NCBI RefSeq assembly: GCF_038095555.1
Contig: NZ_CP124591.1
Location: 1,736,001-1,800,000, forward strand
Reading direction: 5' to 3'
Source of the DNA: Macrococcoides psychrotolerans
GTDB taxonomy: Bacteria; Bacillota; Bacilli; Staphylococcales; Staphylococcaceae
DNA length: 64,000 bases
The first letter of the stretch is position 1; every line of letters begins with the position of its first letter. The position numbers were made by a program, and so were the translations under genes. Shown here in pieces: positions 55,651-64,000 of the stretch. A model generated the notes under the pieces. It did no database searches and was not told where the DNA came from. It worked only from the letters and a program-made list of their open reading frames with translations.

Positions 55651-57147
55651 TTATTTTTTGTGATCTGCGAAGGTTCTGCCTTTAAATGTTTTTTTCGCTT
55701 TAGGTGCTTTACTTCCACGATCGAACGCTTTACGACGGTTATCTTTACCATCTTTACGATTACGGTTACCGCCACCTGAGCGGTTACCTGAACGGCCACC
55801 ACGGAATGATTTACCGCCACCTTTACGTCCAAGTGGTTTTTCGAATGTTAATTGAACATCAACATCGTTATTTGATTGAATTAACTCTTGTAACAATGAT
55901 GCTACTAATTTCACATCACCGTACTCTTCGATTAATTCTTTCGCGATTGATTCGATACGTGCTTCAGTATTTGCTTCAACCCAAGCTTTTACTTTAGATT
56001 TAACATCTTGTTCACGTGCTTTCATAACCTCACCTGGTGTTGGTGGACGTAATGCCTGCATTTGACGATTTTTCGCTTTTTCAATTTGACGGATATAATC
56101 CATTTCAACTGGATTAACGAATGAAATCGCCATACCATGCTTACCTGCACGTCCTGTACGTCCGATACGGTGTGTATAACTTTCAACATCCTGAGGAATA
56201 TCAAAGTTGTAAACATGCGTTACACCTGAAATATCTAATCCACGTGCTGCTACGTCAGTTGCAACAAGAATATCAATTTGGTCATTTTTAAATTTCTTTA
56301 ATACTTCAAGACGTTTCGCCTGAGTAATATCACCGTGTAGTCCTTCAGCACGGTAACCTTTAGAAATTAATGCACTTGTCAATTCGTCTACACGACGTTT
56401 TGTACGTCCGAATACGATTGCAAGTTCTGGTTGGTGTACATCTAAGAAGTTTGTAAATGTATCAAATTTCTCTAATTCTTTAACGATTGTGTAGAACTCT
56501 TCAATTGAAGGATCTGAATCGTTGTTTGTCATCGTTTTTACGATAACTGGGTTTTTCATGAACTTTTGAACAAGTTCTTGAATTGCTTTAGGCATTGTTG
56601 CTGAGAAAAGCATCGTCTGACGATTTTCTTTCGGTAATTTATCCATGATAAAACGCATATCATCGATGAATCCCATGTTCATCATTTCGTCAGCTTCGTC
56701 TAAGATTAAAGTATTGATATCTTCAGTCTTTAAAGTGCGACGATTTAAATGGTCGATGACACGACCCGGTGTCCCTACAACGATTTGAGGTTTCTTCTTA
56801 AGTTCTCTAATCTGACGGTCAATCGGCATACCACCGAATACAGTTGTAACTTGGATTCCTTGTCCACGACTGAAAGCTTTCAACTGCTCTGCAACCTGTA
56901 CAGCTAACTCACGTGTTGGAGCCAGGATTAAACTTTGGATCCCTTCACGGTCTTTAACCTTTTCAATTAAAGGTATACCGAATGCACCAGTTTTACCAGT
57001 ACCAGTTTGCGCTTGGCCTAGTACGTCACGGCCAGCCATCGTATGTGGGATACTATCCGTTTGAATCGGTGTAGGTTCTGTAAATCCCAACTTCTCCAGC
57101 GCATTTATGGTAGGTTCGCTGATACCTAGGTCTCTAAATTTTTGCAA
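55651..57147 (-). CDS. cshA: DEAD-box RNA helicase CshA
   Basis: A 498-residue helicase with Q-motif EPTPIQ, motif I AQTGTGKT, DEAD, SAT, ATDVAARGLD and HRIGRTGR. The basic C-terminus is rich in Gly, Arg, Asn and Lys (about 435-498) and ends GRTFADHKK as in S. aureus CshA. It works with the RNA degradosome in mRNA turnover. It starts at TTG (57147), since AAAGGAG is correctly placed and MQKFRDLGIS is the family N-terminus. Confidence 0.94.
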   Translation of the reverse strand: MQKFRDLGISEPTINALEKLGFTEPTPIQTDSIPHTMAGRDVLGQAQTGTGKTGAFGIPLIEKVKDREGIQSLILAPTRELAVQVAEQLKAFSRGQGIQVTTVFGGMPIDRQIRELKKKPQIVVGTPGRVIDHLNRRTLKTEDINTLILDEADEMMNMGFIDDMRFIMDKLPKENRQTMLFSATMPKAIQELVQKFMKNPVIVKTMTNNDSDPSIEEFYTIVKELEKFDTFTNFLDVHQPELAIVFGRTKRRVDELTSALISKGYRAEGLHGDITQAKRLEVLKKFKNDQIDILVATDVAARGLDISGVTHVYNFDIPQDVESYTHRIGRTGRAGKHGMAISFVNPVEMDYIRQIEKAKNRQMQALRPPTPGEVMKAREQDVKSKVKAWVEANTEARIESIAKELIEEYGDVKLVASLLQELIQSNNDVDVQLTFEKPLGRKGGGKSFRGGRSGNRSGGGNRNRKDGKDNRRKAFDRGSKAPKAKKTFKGRTFADHKK

Positions 57148-57381
57148 TATGATTTCTCCTTTTGTCTTCCTTAAATTACTGCGTATGTTACGCAATGTTC
57201 TAATATCGGGTAATTTTTCACTACCCTACTTATTCAACTTCTCTATATTAGCATCATATGAAAATTATTACAAATATTTTAATCGTACTCTGTCACATAT
57301 TATTCACAATAAAATGGCTGTAATTCATTACAACCACTCACTTTATTAACTCATTCATTTGTTTATAAATTTATTTTTTCG

Positions 57382-58719
57382 TTATAATAATTCGTTAATT
57401 ATTGTTTCAAGTTTCATCCCTCTGCTCGCTTTAAATAATACAGTCGTATGCGCATTGAGCATACCTTTTAGATGATTTGTAAGTGCCTCTTTCGTATCGA
57501 AGTGCTGAACTGTCGTAAAGGTCTCTGCCACTTTTGAAATATGGCGTGCAGCATTACCTGTCGTAAACACATAGTCGATTTGTTTACCTTGTAAATATGC
57601 ACCAACTTGTTCATGATACATGACTTCATCTTCTCCAAGCTCGAGTACATCACCGAACACGATGATCTTCACTTCACTATCCATCTGTGATACCGTATCA
57701 ATTGCGGCTTTCATACTCGTTGGGCTCGCATTGTATGCATCGTTGATAAGCAACGCACCGTCTCTGCCCTCAAGTTGTTCCATGCGCATTCCTGTAAGCT
57801 CCAGCTGCTGTAAACTATGATTGATTTGTTCTGAGGACAACCCTAGATAACTGCCGATTGCAATGGCTATTGTTGCATTACGCGCATTATGGCTTCCTAA
57901 AGTCGGAACAATGTATGTATCATCATTTACTTTAAATTGTACATGCTTATCTTGCATTATCATTTCATGGATATAATATTCATTGTCTTCATTAAATCCT
58001 ATGCGGTGTGCATCTTTATTATCTTTTACTAATGGTTTTAAGAGCACTTCATCACCATCATAGAATAATGGCCCTTTCAATCCATCCGTTATTTCATACT
58101 TTGCCTTGGCAATGCCCTCTCTTGAACCAAGATCCCTCATATGACTTTCGCCGATATTAGTTATTGCGGCAATATGTGGCTCTGCAATATGAGATAGCAA
58201 TGAAATTTCTCCGAATCCAGACATTCCCATTTCCAAAATAGAAATCTCTGTATCTTCATCGAGCTGGCATAACGTTAATGGTAATCCAATCTCATTATTA
58301 TAATTGCCTTGTGTCTTCTTAACTTTGAAGTGAGGTGTCAAGACCGCTTCAATCATATCCTTAGTCGTCGTCTTACCATTACTACCTGTTACTGCAATAA
58401 CTTTAGGATCAACTTCCTTTAAGTAAGCTTTCGATAATTGCTGAAGTGCAGTCAGTGTATCTTCCACCACAATTACCGGAAGGTCTCTTGGTATTTCTCC
58501 TGCATCACGCTGCCATAATGCGGCATGAGCCCCTTTGTCGATAGCGTCTGCTACATATTTATGTCCATCCACATGTTCTCCTTTAAAAGGAATAAACAGT
58601 ACACCTTGATCAATATTTCTAGAGTCGATTGACACTCCAGAGATCATTACTTCTTGATACATCGCATCTAACGTACCTGTAGTATGCGTTTTTATCCAAT
58701 TTAACGATCGATTTATCAT
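57382..58719 (-). CDS. murF: UDP-MurNAc-tripeptide-D-Ala-D-Ala ligase MurF
   Basis: A 445-residue Mur ligase that adds D-Ala-D-Ala to the UDP-MurNAc-tripeptide. The N-terminal domain has SIDSRNIDQGVLFIPF; the ATP loop is TGSNGKTTTK (111-120); the C-terminal domain has NDAYNASPTSM. It begins 5 bp after the ddl stop and forms a unit with it. Confidence 0.95.
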   Translation of the reverse strand: MINRSLNWIKTHTTGTLDAMYQEVMISGVSIDSRNIDQGVLFIPFKGEHVDGHKYVADAIDKGAHAALWQRDAGEIPRDLPVIVVEDTLTALQQLSKAYLKEVDPKVIAVTGSNGKTTTKDMIEAVLTPHFKVKKTQGNYNNEIGLPLTLCQLDEDTEISILEMGMSGFGEISLLSHIAEPHIAAITNIGESHMRDLGSREGIAKAKYEITDGLKGPLFYDGDEVLLKPLVKDNKDAHRIGFNEDNEYYIHEMIMQDKHVQFKVNDDTYIVPTLGSHNARNATIAIAIGSYLGLSSEQINHSLQQLELTGMRMEQLEGRDGALLINDAYNASPTSMKAAIDTVSQMDSEVKIIVFGDVLELGEDEVMYHEQVGAYLQGKQIDYVFTTGNAARHISKVAETFTTVQHFDTKEALTNHLKGMLNAHTTVLFKASRGMKLETIINELL

Positions 58720-58724
58720 AATTA

Positions 58725-59795
58725 TCAGTCCATTTTATATTTAATATTTTTCTTGTCGTTATATCTTTCTTTCGCAAGATTGATTAAGTCGGTGATTAAT
58801 TCACCATAGCTCTTACCCATATTCTCCCAAAGCAGTGGATACATGCTGAACTTCGTGAATCCTGGCATCGCATTCGTTTCATTAATATAAATCTTGTCAT
58901 CCTCAGTAAGGAAGAAATCTGCACGTACGAGCCCCGAGCAGTCCGTTGCTTTGAATGCTTCAACCGCCATATTTCTTAGTGCTGATTGAATCTCTTCTGA
59001 AATATCAGCCGGAATTTGAAGCTTTACTTTGCCGTCTTTATATTTCGACTTATAATCATAGAAGTCTACATCTTTGACAACTTCTCCAGGTAATGTTGTC
59101 TCTGGTGTATCATTCCCTAGGACCGCAACTTCTACTTCACGCGCGTTAACGCCTTGTTCAATTACTAGCTTTCTATCAAATTGCAACGCTTCTTCGATAC
59201 CTTGAATCAATGTTTTACTATCTGTACATTTAGATATACCGACAGAAGAACCTAGATTTGCAGGTTTCACGAATACAGGATAAGTTAACTTTCCTTCTAC
59301 TAGTGAAATAATATTATCCTTATGTGCCTCGTACTCACTCTTTAAGAAACTCACATAAGGTAACTGTGGTAACCCTCGTGTTGCGAACAGTTGTTTCATG
59401 ACAAGTTTATCCATAGAACTTGAAGCGGCAAGAACGCCATTACCAACATAAGGGATGTCCAGCACTTCAAATAATCCTTGAATTGTCCCATCTTCACCGT
59501 TTGGTCCGTGCAATAAAGGAAAGACTGCGTCATATGCTTTTCCTGTTGATGAAATATTCAACATTTCTGAAATTGACAAACGCTCTACATGAGATAACCT
59601 TAAACGCTCACTATCCTCTATTGTCTCAGAGATTTCAGGTCCTTTTAACCATTCACCATCATTTGTGATATATATTGTATCTATTGAGTATTTGTCCTTA
59701 TCCATCGCATTGATCACAGATTGTGCAGTTAATAATGACACATCATGCTCCGCACTTTTCCCTCCATAGATGATGCAAATATGTTCTTTTGCCAT
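58725..59795 (-). CDS. ddl: D-alanine-D-alanine ligase
   Basis: A 356-residue ATP-grasp ligase starting IYGGKSAEHDVSLLTA. The omega loop FYDYKSKY contains the tyrosine typical of D-Ala-D-Ala enzymes rather than the histidine of VanA-type D-lactate ligases, so glycopeptide resistance is not indicated. The ATP-grasp core includes VKPANLGSSVGISK and FFLTEDDKIYINETNAMPG. GGAGG precedes the ATG. Confidence 0.95.
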   Translation of the reverse strand: MAKEHICIIYGGKSAEHDVSLLTAQSVINAMDKDKYSIDTIYITNDGEWLKGPEISETIEDSERLRLSHVERLSISEMLNISSTGKAYDAVFPLLHGPNGEDGTIQGLFEVLDIPYVGNGVLAASSSMDKLVMKQLFATRGLPQLPYVSFLKSEYEAHKDNIISLVEGKLTYPVFVKPANLGSSVGISKCTDSKTLIQGIEEALQFDRKLVIEQGVNAREVEVAVLGNDTPETTLPGEVVKDVDFYDYKSKYKDGKVKLQIPADISEEIQSALRNMAVEAFKATDCSGLVRADFFLTEDDKIYINETNAMPGFTKFSMYPLLWENMGKSYGELITDLINLAKERYNDKKNIKYKMD

Positions 59796-59965
59796 ATGTA
59801 TTCCTCCAAACTGTTAATAACATAATATTATCATGATATAATGATACATGCACATTATTTCATGTGACACAAAATTACCTTAAACTCGGGTAACTTATCT
59901 ATATATACTTTCAGATGATTTATGTATAATAAAATTTATAATTATTTATGGTAAGGAGTAATCGC

Positions 59966-61168
59966 ATGCCAACAAATAAGACTCGCAATAAACCAAAACG
60001 TTCGTGGATTGAAAGAATTGATTGGTGGCTTATTATATTAATATTGGGTTTCTTTACAGTCAGCCTGGTAATTATCTCTTCTGCTATGACAGGTCAGCAG
60101 TATGGGACAAACTTTGCACTTAGACAAGTCTTTTATTATTCATTAGGATTTGCCCTCGCACTCTCAATCATGTTTATACATCCAAAAACAATAAAGAAGT
60201 GGACTTTCTTTATTTATTTACTAGGAAATATCGCTTTATTAGGCCTGCTGATTCTACCAGAATCTTCATTTACCCCTGTGATCAATGGTGCAAAAAGCTG
60301 GTATGTATTTTTTGATAAGCTTAGCTTACAGCCTTCTGAATTTATGAAGATCATACTCATGCTGACATTAAGCAAAGTAGTATATGATCATAATCGATTT
60401 ACATATTACAAGTCATTTCAGACGGACCTCATATTACTTCTTAAAATAGGATTAACCGCAATGATTCCAATGATACTTATATTATTACAGAACGACCTTG
60501 GAACAATGCTTGTGTTGCTCGCTATCATACTTGGTATCATCATCGTTTCTGGTGTGACTTGGAAAATACTCGCACCTTTTCTTATTACGGTTTCATTGCT
60601 CGGTGTCTCTATTATTATGATGATTATCTATAAACCATCACTTATCGAGAAAATTCTTGGTATACAGACGTATCAGCTCGGCCGAATCAACTCATGGTTA
60701 AATCCTGCTCAGTATAGTGACGGGGAAGGATTTCACCTAATGGAATCCTTGAAAGCGATAGGTTCTGGTGGATTGTTTGGTAAAGGTTATAAAGGCGGAG
60801 AAGTGTATATCCCCGAAAATCATACGGACTTCATTTTCTCAATTATCGGAGAAGAGTTTGGGTTTATCGGTTCCATTATAGTTTTAATATTGTTTTTAGC
60901 ACTGTTTACACATCTCGTACGCTTAGCTCAAATTACAGTCTCACCATTTTCATCAATATTCCTTGTTGGATTTATCAGTATGATTGCCTTTCACGTATTC
61001 CAGAACGTCGGCATGACGATACAAGTTGTACCGATAACAGGAATCCCATTACCATTTATCAGTTATGGGGGAAGTTCTTTATGGGCACTCATGTGTGGCA
61101 TTGGCGTTACATTAGCTATTTATTACCACTCTAACCCCGAACAACTGAAGAAGTTAAAATCAAAATAA
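59966..61168 (+). CDS. rodA: SEDS-family peptidoglycan polymerase, RodA
   Basis: A 400-residue polytopic protein with about ten helices. SEDS motifs include INGAKSWYVF (about 107-116), LQPSEFMKI, LLQNDLGTMLV with the catalytic-site aspartate, and PITGIPLPFISYGGSS near the end. SEDS proteins polymerise glycan strands from lipid II. Position beside ddl-murF and length favour RodA over FtsW, but the two are hard to separate by eye. ATG at 59966 follows AAGGAG. Confidence 0.85.
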   Translation: MPTNKTRNKPKRSWIERIDWWLIILILGFFTVSLVIISSAMTGQQYGTNFALRQVFYYSLGFALALSIMFIHPKTIKKWTFFIYLLGNIALLGLLILPESSFTPVINGAKSWYVFFDKLSLQPSEFMKIILMLTLSKVVYDHNRFTYYKSFQTDLILLLKIGLTAMIPMILILLQNDLGTMLVLLAIILGIIIVSGVTWKILAPFLITVSLLGVSIIMMIIYKPSLIEKILGIQTYQLGRINSWLNPAQYSDGEGFHLMESLKAIGSGGLFGKGYKGGEVYIPENHTDFIFSIIGEEFGFIGSIIVLILFLALFTHLVRLAQITVSPFSSIFLVGFISMIAFHVFQNVGMTIQVVPITGIPLPFISYGGSSLWALMCGIGVTLAIYYHSNPEQLKKLKSK

Positions 61169-61200
61169 AAACAAGCGTTCAGAATTGAACGCTTGTTTTT
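61167..61200. terminator. Bidirectional terminator
   Basis: A 15-bp perfect stem (61167-61181 with 61186-61200) has A and T runs on its two sides, between rodA and the convergent small gene. Confidence 0.9.
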
Positions 61201-61213
61201 ATTCTATTATGTA

Positions 61214-61348
61214 CTATTTCAACTTTGCAGGTGCAACATTTGGTAATGTACGCATTACCTCAAAACGGGACTTAGTCTTTGAGATATTTACACCTAGTGA
61301 AGAAAGCAGAGTGACAACACTTTTAATCTTTTCTTGCGATTGTTTCAT
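61214..61348 (-). CDS. Lmo0850-family small protein
   Basis: A 44-residue protein beginning MKQSQEKIKSVVTLLSSLG with the conserved SKTKSRFEVMRTL core of the Lmo0850 group found in Listeria and staphylococci. ATG at 61348 with GGAGTGA eight bases upstream; a longer frame without ribosome site was rejected. Function unknown. Confidence 0.75.
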   Translation of the reverse strand: MKQSQEKIKSVVTLLSSLGVNISKTKSRFEVMRTLPNVAPAKLK

Positions 61349-61537
61349 AAAAATCACTCCAATCCATTTGTTAATACTAGTGTAACCGAAATCATTATCG
61401 CTGACCATAGGCCTATAGTCTTATTTATGTTAATTTATCGATAACTTTATGAATTATTTGTTAAATATTACAATGGCACTCTACGTACCATGCTTCTGTC
61501 TATTCATGTATAATAGATTTAATTAGGAGGGGTTATA

Positions 61538-63013
61538 TTGGAGCAGTTATCACAAATTGATTACTCACAAATTTTCTCAATTTTATTTTTTGTAGGATTC
61601 ATCTTTAACATCTTTTTAGCTTTCGTCATCATCTTTTTTGAACGAAGACAAGCCGGCTCTACGTGGGCATGGCTACTCGTACTATTTTTCTTACCTATCA
61701 TCGGATTCATCCTTTATCTATTGTTCGGTCGTCAAATCAACCATCAGACCATATTCACTTTAAATGATGAAGACCGGTTAGATCTAGAACGTATTGTCAG
61801 TGCTCAGCGTACAGCTATAGACAATGGTAATATAGAAGTGCGTTCTGGAGAAATTATTAAACATAGTCATATCATCAGAATGTTGCTGCACAACTATGCC
61901 TCTTTTCTAACCACTGATAATAAGGTGGAAATCTTAACAGATGGCAGAAAGAAATTTGATGCTTTATTAAATGATATTCATAACGCAACAGATCATATTC
62001 ATATTCAGTACTATATCTTCAAAAAGGATGGTATCGGTCTAGAAATCCTCAATGCACTGATGAAGAAGCTTGAAGAAGGTGTAGAAGTGAAGATGCTCTA
62101 TGATGATATCGGTTCAAGAACTTTGTCTCTCTCCAGATTCAAGCAGTTCAAAAAACTGGGTGGGCAAGTAGAATCCTTCTTTCCTTCTAAATTACCGCTT
62201 ATTAACTTTAGAATGAATAATCGAAATCACCGTAAGATTGTCGTAATCGACGGTAAAATAGGCTATATCGGCGGGTTTAATGTCGGTGATGAATACCTGG
62301 GTCTGGATAAGAAATTTGGTTACTGGCGTGATACGCATCTCAGAGTAGAAGGCGATGCAGTAAATGCCTTACAGCTCCGTTTTATGATGGACTGGAATTC
62401 ACAGATTACCCGTGACTTCATGTCTTATGACAAGAAGTACTTTCCAGATGTAACAAGCAAAGGTGATATCGGCATTCAGATTGTATCAAGCGGACCGGAT
62501 TCCTCTGCTCAACATATAAAAAACGGATATCTTAAAATGATTACATCCGCAAAAAAATCCATATATATTCAGTCTCCCTACTTCATCCCTGATACGTCAT
62601 TACTCGATGCATTAAAAATTGCTGCAATGACTGGTGTAGAAGTTAATATCATGATTCCAAATAAACCTGACCATCCGTTTGTATATTGGGCTACATATTC
62701 AAACGTCGGTGAACTTCTCAATGTCGGTTGTAATATCTTCATTTATGAGAATGGCTTTATTCACACAAAGATGCTCCTCATCGATGACGAAGTTGCAAGC
62801 GTCGGAACTGCCAACATGGACTTTAGAAGCTTTGAATTAAATTTTGAAGTGAATGCCTTTATATACGATGATATCGTAGCCAAAGAATTGCGAAAATCAT
62901 TCGAAGACGATGTACACGTCTCTTCGCAACTCACCAAAGAAATTTATGATCAGCGTGTCCTCCTTATTCGTGTGAAAGAAGCAATTGCGCGACTGCTTTC
63001 TCCAATATTATAG
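61538..63013 (+). CDS. cls: Cardiolipin synthase
   Basis: A 491-residue phospholipase D-family enzyme that condenses two phosphatidylglycerols to cardiolipin. Two N-terminal membrane helices are followed by HKD motifs NHRKIVVIDGKIGYIGG (about 228-244) and IHTKMLLIDDEVASVGT (about 407-423). It starts at TTG with AGGAGGGG upstream. Staphylococci carry two such genes; position by an HD hydrolase gene matches cls2 of S. aureus. Confidence 0.93.
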   Translation: MEQLSQIDYSQIFSILFFVGFIFNIFLAFVIIFFERRQAGSTWAWLLVLFFLPIIGFILYLLFGRQINHQTIFTLNDEDRLDLERIVSAQRTAIDNGNIEVRSGEIIKHSHIIRMLLHNYASFLTTDNKVEILTDGRKKFDALLNDIHNATDHIHIQYYIFKKDGIGLEILNALMKKLEEGVEVKMLYDDIGSRTLSLSRFKQFKKLGGQVESFFPSKLPLINFRMNNRNHRKIVVIDGKIGYIGGFNVGDEYLGLDKKFGYWRDTHLRVEGDAVNALQLRFMMDWNSQITRDFMSYDKKYFPDVTSKGDIGIQIVSSGPDSSAQHIKNGYLKMITSAKKSIYIQSPYFIPDTSLLDALKIAAMTGVEVNIMIPNKPDHPFVYWATYSNVGELLNVGCNIFIYENGFIHTKMLLIDDEVASVGTANMDFRSFELNFEVNAFIYDDIVAKELRKSFEDDVHVSSQLTKEIYDQRVLLIRVKEAIARLLSPIL

Positions 63014-63211
63014 GGGGGCAGTTCAAGTCCCACATCTATTATATAAATCCAAACTTGCATAACATAAAATCTAGAGTAATCTTTGCAAAGAATAAGCTAT
63101 GTACAACAAGAACGATTGAAACAGTATGTGTCTGTTGTCTCGTAAGTTCAAAATGACATCTAATTCCCATCTGCTGCACCCGCTTACAAAAAAGAAAGGA
63201 TTTTTCACAAT

Positions 63212-63850
63212 ATGAAAAGCAATATAATTGAAATTACCGAAGAATTTGTGAAAGGTATACACAAACATGATTCATCAGGCCATGACTTCGCGCATATCAA
63301 TCGTGTAAGAAAGCTTGCACTGTATATTGGAAAGCGAGAAGGCGCAGATCTATTTATCGTAGAAATGGCTGCACTTTTGCATGATACCGTTGACGAGAAA
63401 CTGTTCAATGAACAATCTTCCTGGGAAAGACTTGATCACTTTTATGCAACAATTGGATTGAGTGATGCACACATAGCACAAATCAATCATATTTTGTGCT
63501 ATGTGAGTTTTAAAGGTGGCGCCAATGAAGGTAAACTGAAGTCACTTGAAGGATTTGTCGTGCAGGATGCTGACCGTATTGATGCACTCGGTGCAATCGG
63601 TATCGCACGCACATTTATGTTTGCAGGTAAATTTGGAGAAGCAATGTATGATCCAGAGACTAAGCCACGTGAAGATTTAAGCAATTATAGAACACCTGGT
63701 ACTGCCATCAATCATTTTTATGAAAAACTTTTTAAACTCATCCATCTTATGAATACTGAAACTGGAAGGCAGATTGCACAGTCACGTAATGATTACATGC
63801 AGCAGTTTATCGATATATTTTTACAGGAATGGTACGGAGAGAAATTATAA
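63212..63850 (+). CDS. HD-domain phosphohydrolase
   Basis: A 212-residue HD protein with the metal set His in GHDFAHINRV, HD in LLHDTVDE (about 56-57) and a late Asp in VQDADRIDALG (about 120-130). The group resembles YpgQ/YedJ-type nucleotide pyrophosphatases. AAAGGA lies about 12 bases before the ATG, a long spacing. The 198-bp gap from cls shows no clear element. A terminator follows. Confidence 0.82.
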   Translation: MKSNIIEITEEFVKGIHKHDSSGHDFAHINRVRKLALYIGKREGADLFIVEMAALLHDTVDEKLFNEQSSWERLDHFYATIGLSDAHIAQINHILCYVSFKGGANEGKLKSLEGFVVQDADRIDALGAIGIARTFMFAGKFGEAMYDPETKPREDLSNYRTPGTAINHFYEKLFKLIHLMNTETGRQIAQSRNDYMQQFIDIFLQEWYGEKL

Positions 63851-63852
63851 AG

Positions 63853-63895
63853 AAATACCGGACAATACTGATAATCAGTACGGTCCGGTATTTTT
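63853..63895 (+). terminator. Terminator of the HD-hydrolase gene
   Basis: An 11-bp outer stem (63853-63863 with 63883-63893) plus an inner ACTGAT/ATCAGT stem is followed by a T-run. Confidence 0.88.
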
Positions 63896-63912
63896 ATTTA
63901 AGTTATATTACA

Positions 63913-64000
63913 TTATCTTCTTTTCTTCTTTTTTGAAGATACAACTTGTGTATTCTTTGGTTGTTTCGTACGCTCATTCTCTTCGTGCGCTTCGATTAAT
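63913..64000 (-). CDS. 3' end of a gene for a basic-tailed protein, perhaps YidC
   Basis: The reverse strand encodes LIEAHEENERTKQPKNTQVV, then SSKKKKRR and TAA (63913-63915). A lysine/arginine-rich C-terminus is typical of the YidC/OxaA membrane insertase, and yidC follows the HD-hydrolase gene in S. aureus. Only 28 codons are present, so identity is inferred from position. Confidence 0.5.
   Translation of the reverse strand, partial: LIEAHEENERTKQPKNTQVVSSKKKKRR

Noticed and set aside
58725..59795. Glycopeptide-resistance type ligase
   Set aside because: The omega-loop tyrosine indicates an ordinary D-Ala-D-Ala ligase, and no vanH or vanX is nearby.
61185..61385. 66-codon forward frame
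   Set aside because: It is antisense to the better supported Lmo0850-family gene and starts within a terminator region.
63014..63211. Riboswitch or T-box before the HD-hydrolase gene
   Set aside because: The 198-bp gap shows no T-box sequence, no terminator-antiterminator pair and no recognised riboswitch core.

Overview
The window is a 64 kb chromosomal segment from a low-GC Firmicute of the family Staphylococcaceae. Protein sequences and gene order resemble Staphylococcus aureus: htsABC, groESL with an mroQ-like protease, rex, tsaE-tsaB-rimI-tsaD, mazEF-rsbUVW-sigB, cshA-murF-ddl, and cls followed by an HD hydrolase and probably yidC. Divergence and local rearrangements (no agr beside mroQ, tatAC beside rex) suggest Macrococcus or a near relative. 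That genus call is inference, because no 16S comparison could be run.

Layout. 1-7.4 kb: an ABC exporter and small, poorly characterised membrane or secreted proteins, including one small gene with an internal stop. 7.5-9.9 kb: decayed gene fragments, then an AT-rich module of a small membrane protein, response regulator and histidine kinase. 9.9-13.2 kb: a second, convergent two-component system in an operon with a two-gene ABC transporter. 13.3-16.3 kb: an AqpZ-type aquaporin, an Xre/DUF3169 pair with its own operator, a CXXC zinc protein and a 31-residue membrane peptide. 16.9 kb: an independently transcribed tRNA-Ser-shaped RNA with no usable anticodon loop. 17-19.5 kb: a lipoprotein, a secreted Ser/Arg-rich protein, a 62-bp hairpin repeat array, a Nudix hydrolase and an acetyltransferase. 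19.5-22.5 kb: Fur-type-controlled htsABC. 22.6-22.9 kb: a second hairpin array, also of 62-bp period. 23-25 kb: groESL with CIRCE.

25-40 kb: an mroQ-like CPBP protease, a palindromic element, a tandem PPK2 kinase, an M3 oligopeptidase, an LPXTG wall protein, a CatE-like dioxygenase, an RpiR regulator, an internally deleted GH32 protein, tatAC, rex, an ABC-F ATPase, a DnaA-box cluster and the t6A-synthesis cluster. 40-45.6 kb: a complete rRNA operon preceded by three tRNA genes. 45.7-64 kb: sprT-like, tex, the sigB operon with mazEF, alr, acpS, three PH-domain membrane proteins, cshA, murF, ddl, rodA, cls, an HD hydrolase and the 3' end of a basic-tailed protein.

Functional groups: envelope synthesis and shape (alr, ddl, murF, rodA, cls), general stress (sigB, groESL), siderophore uptake (htsABC), translation (rRNA, tRNAs, tsa genes, ABC-F) and envelope sensing (two TCS loci). 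The most interesting item is the tRNA-Ser-like gene. It keeps the parts that seryl-tRNA synthetase reads but has lost the anticodon loop and part of the T-stem, which fits a non-decoding seryl donor, for instance for peptidoglycan cross-bridges. No prophage, CRISPR array or IS element was seen.
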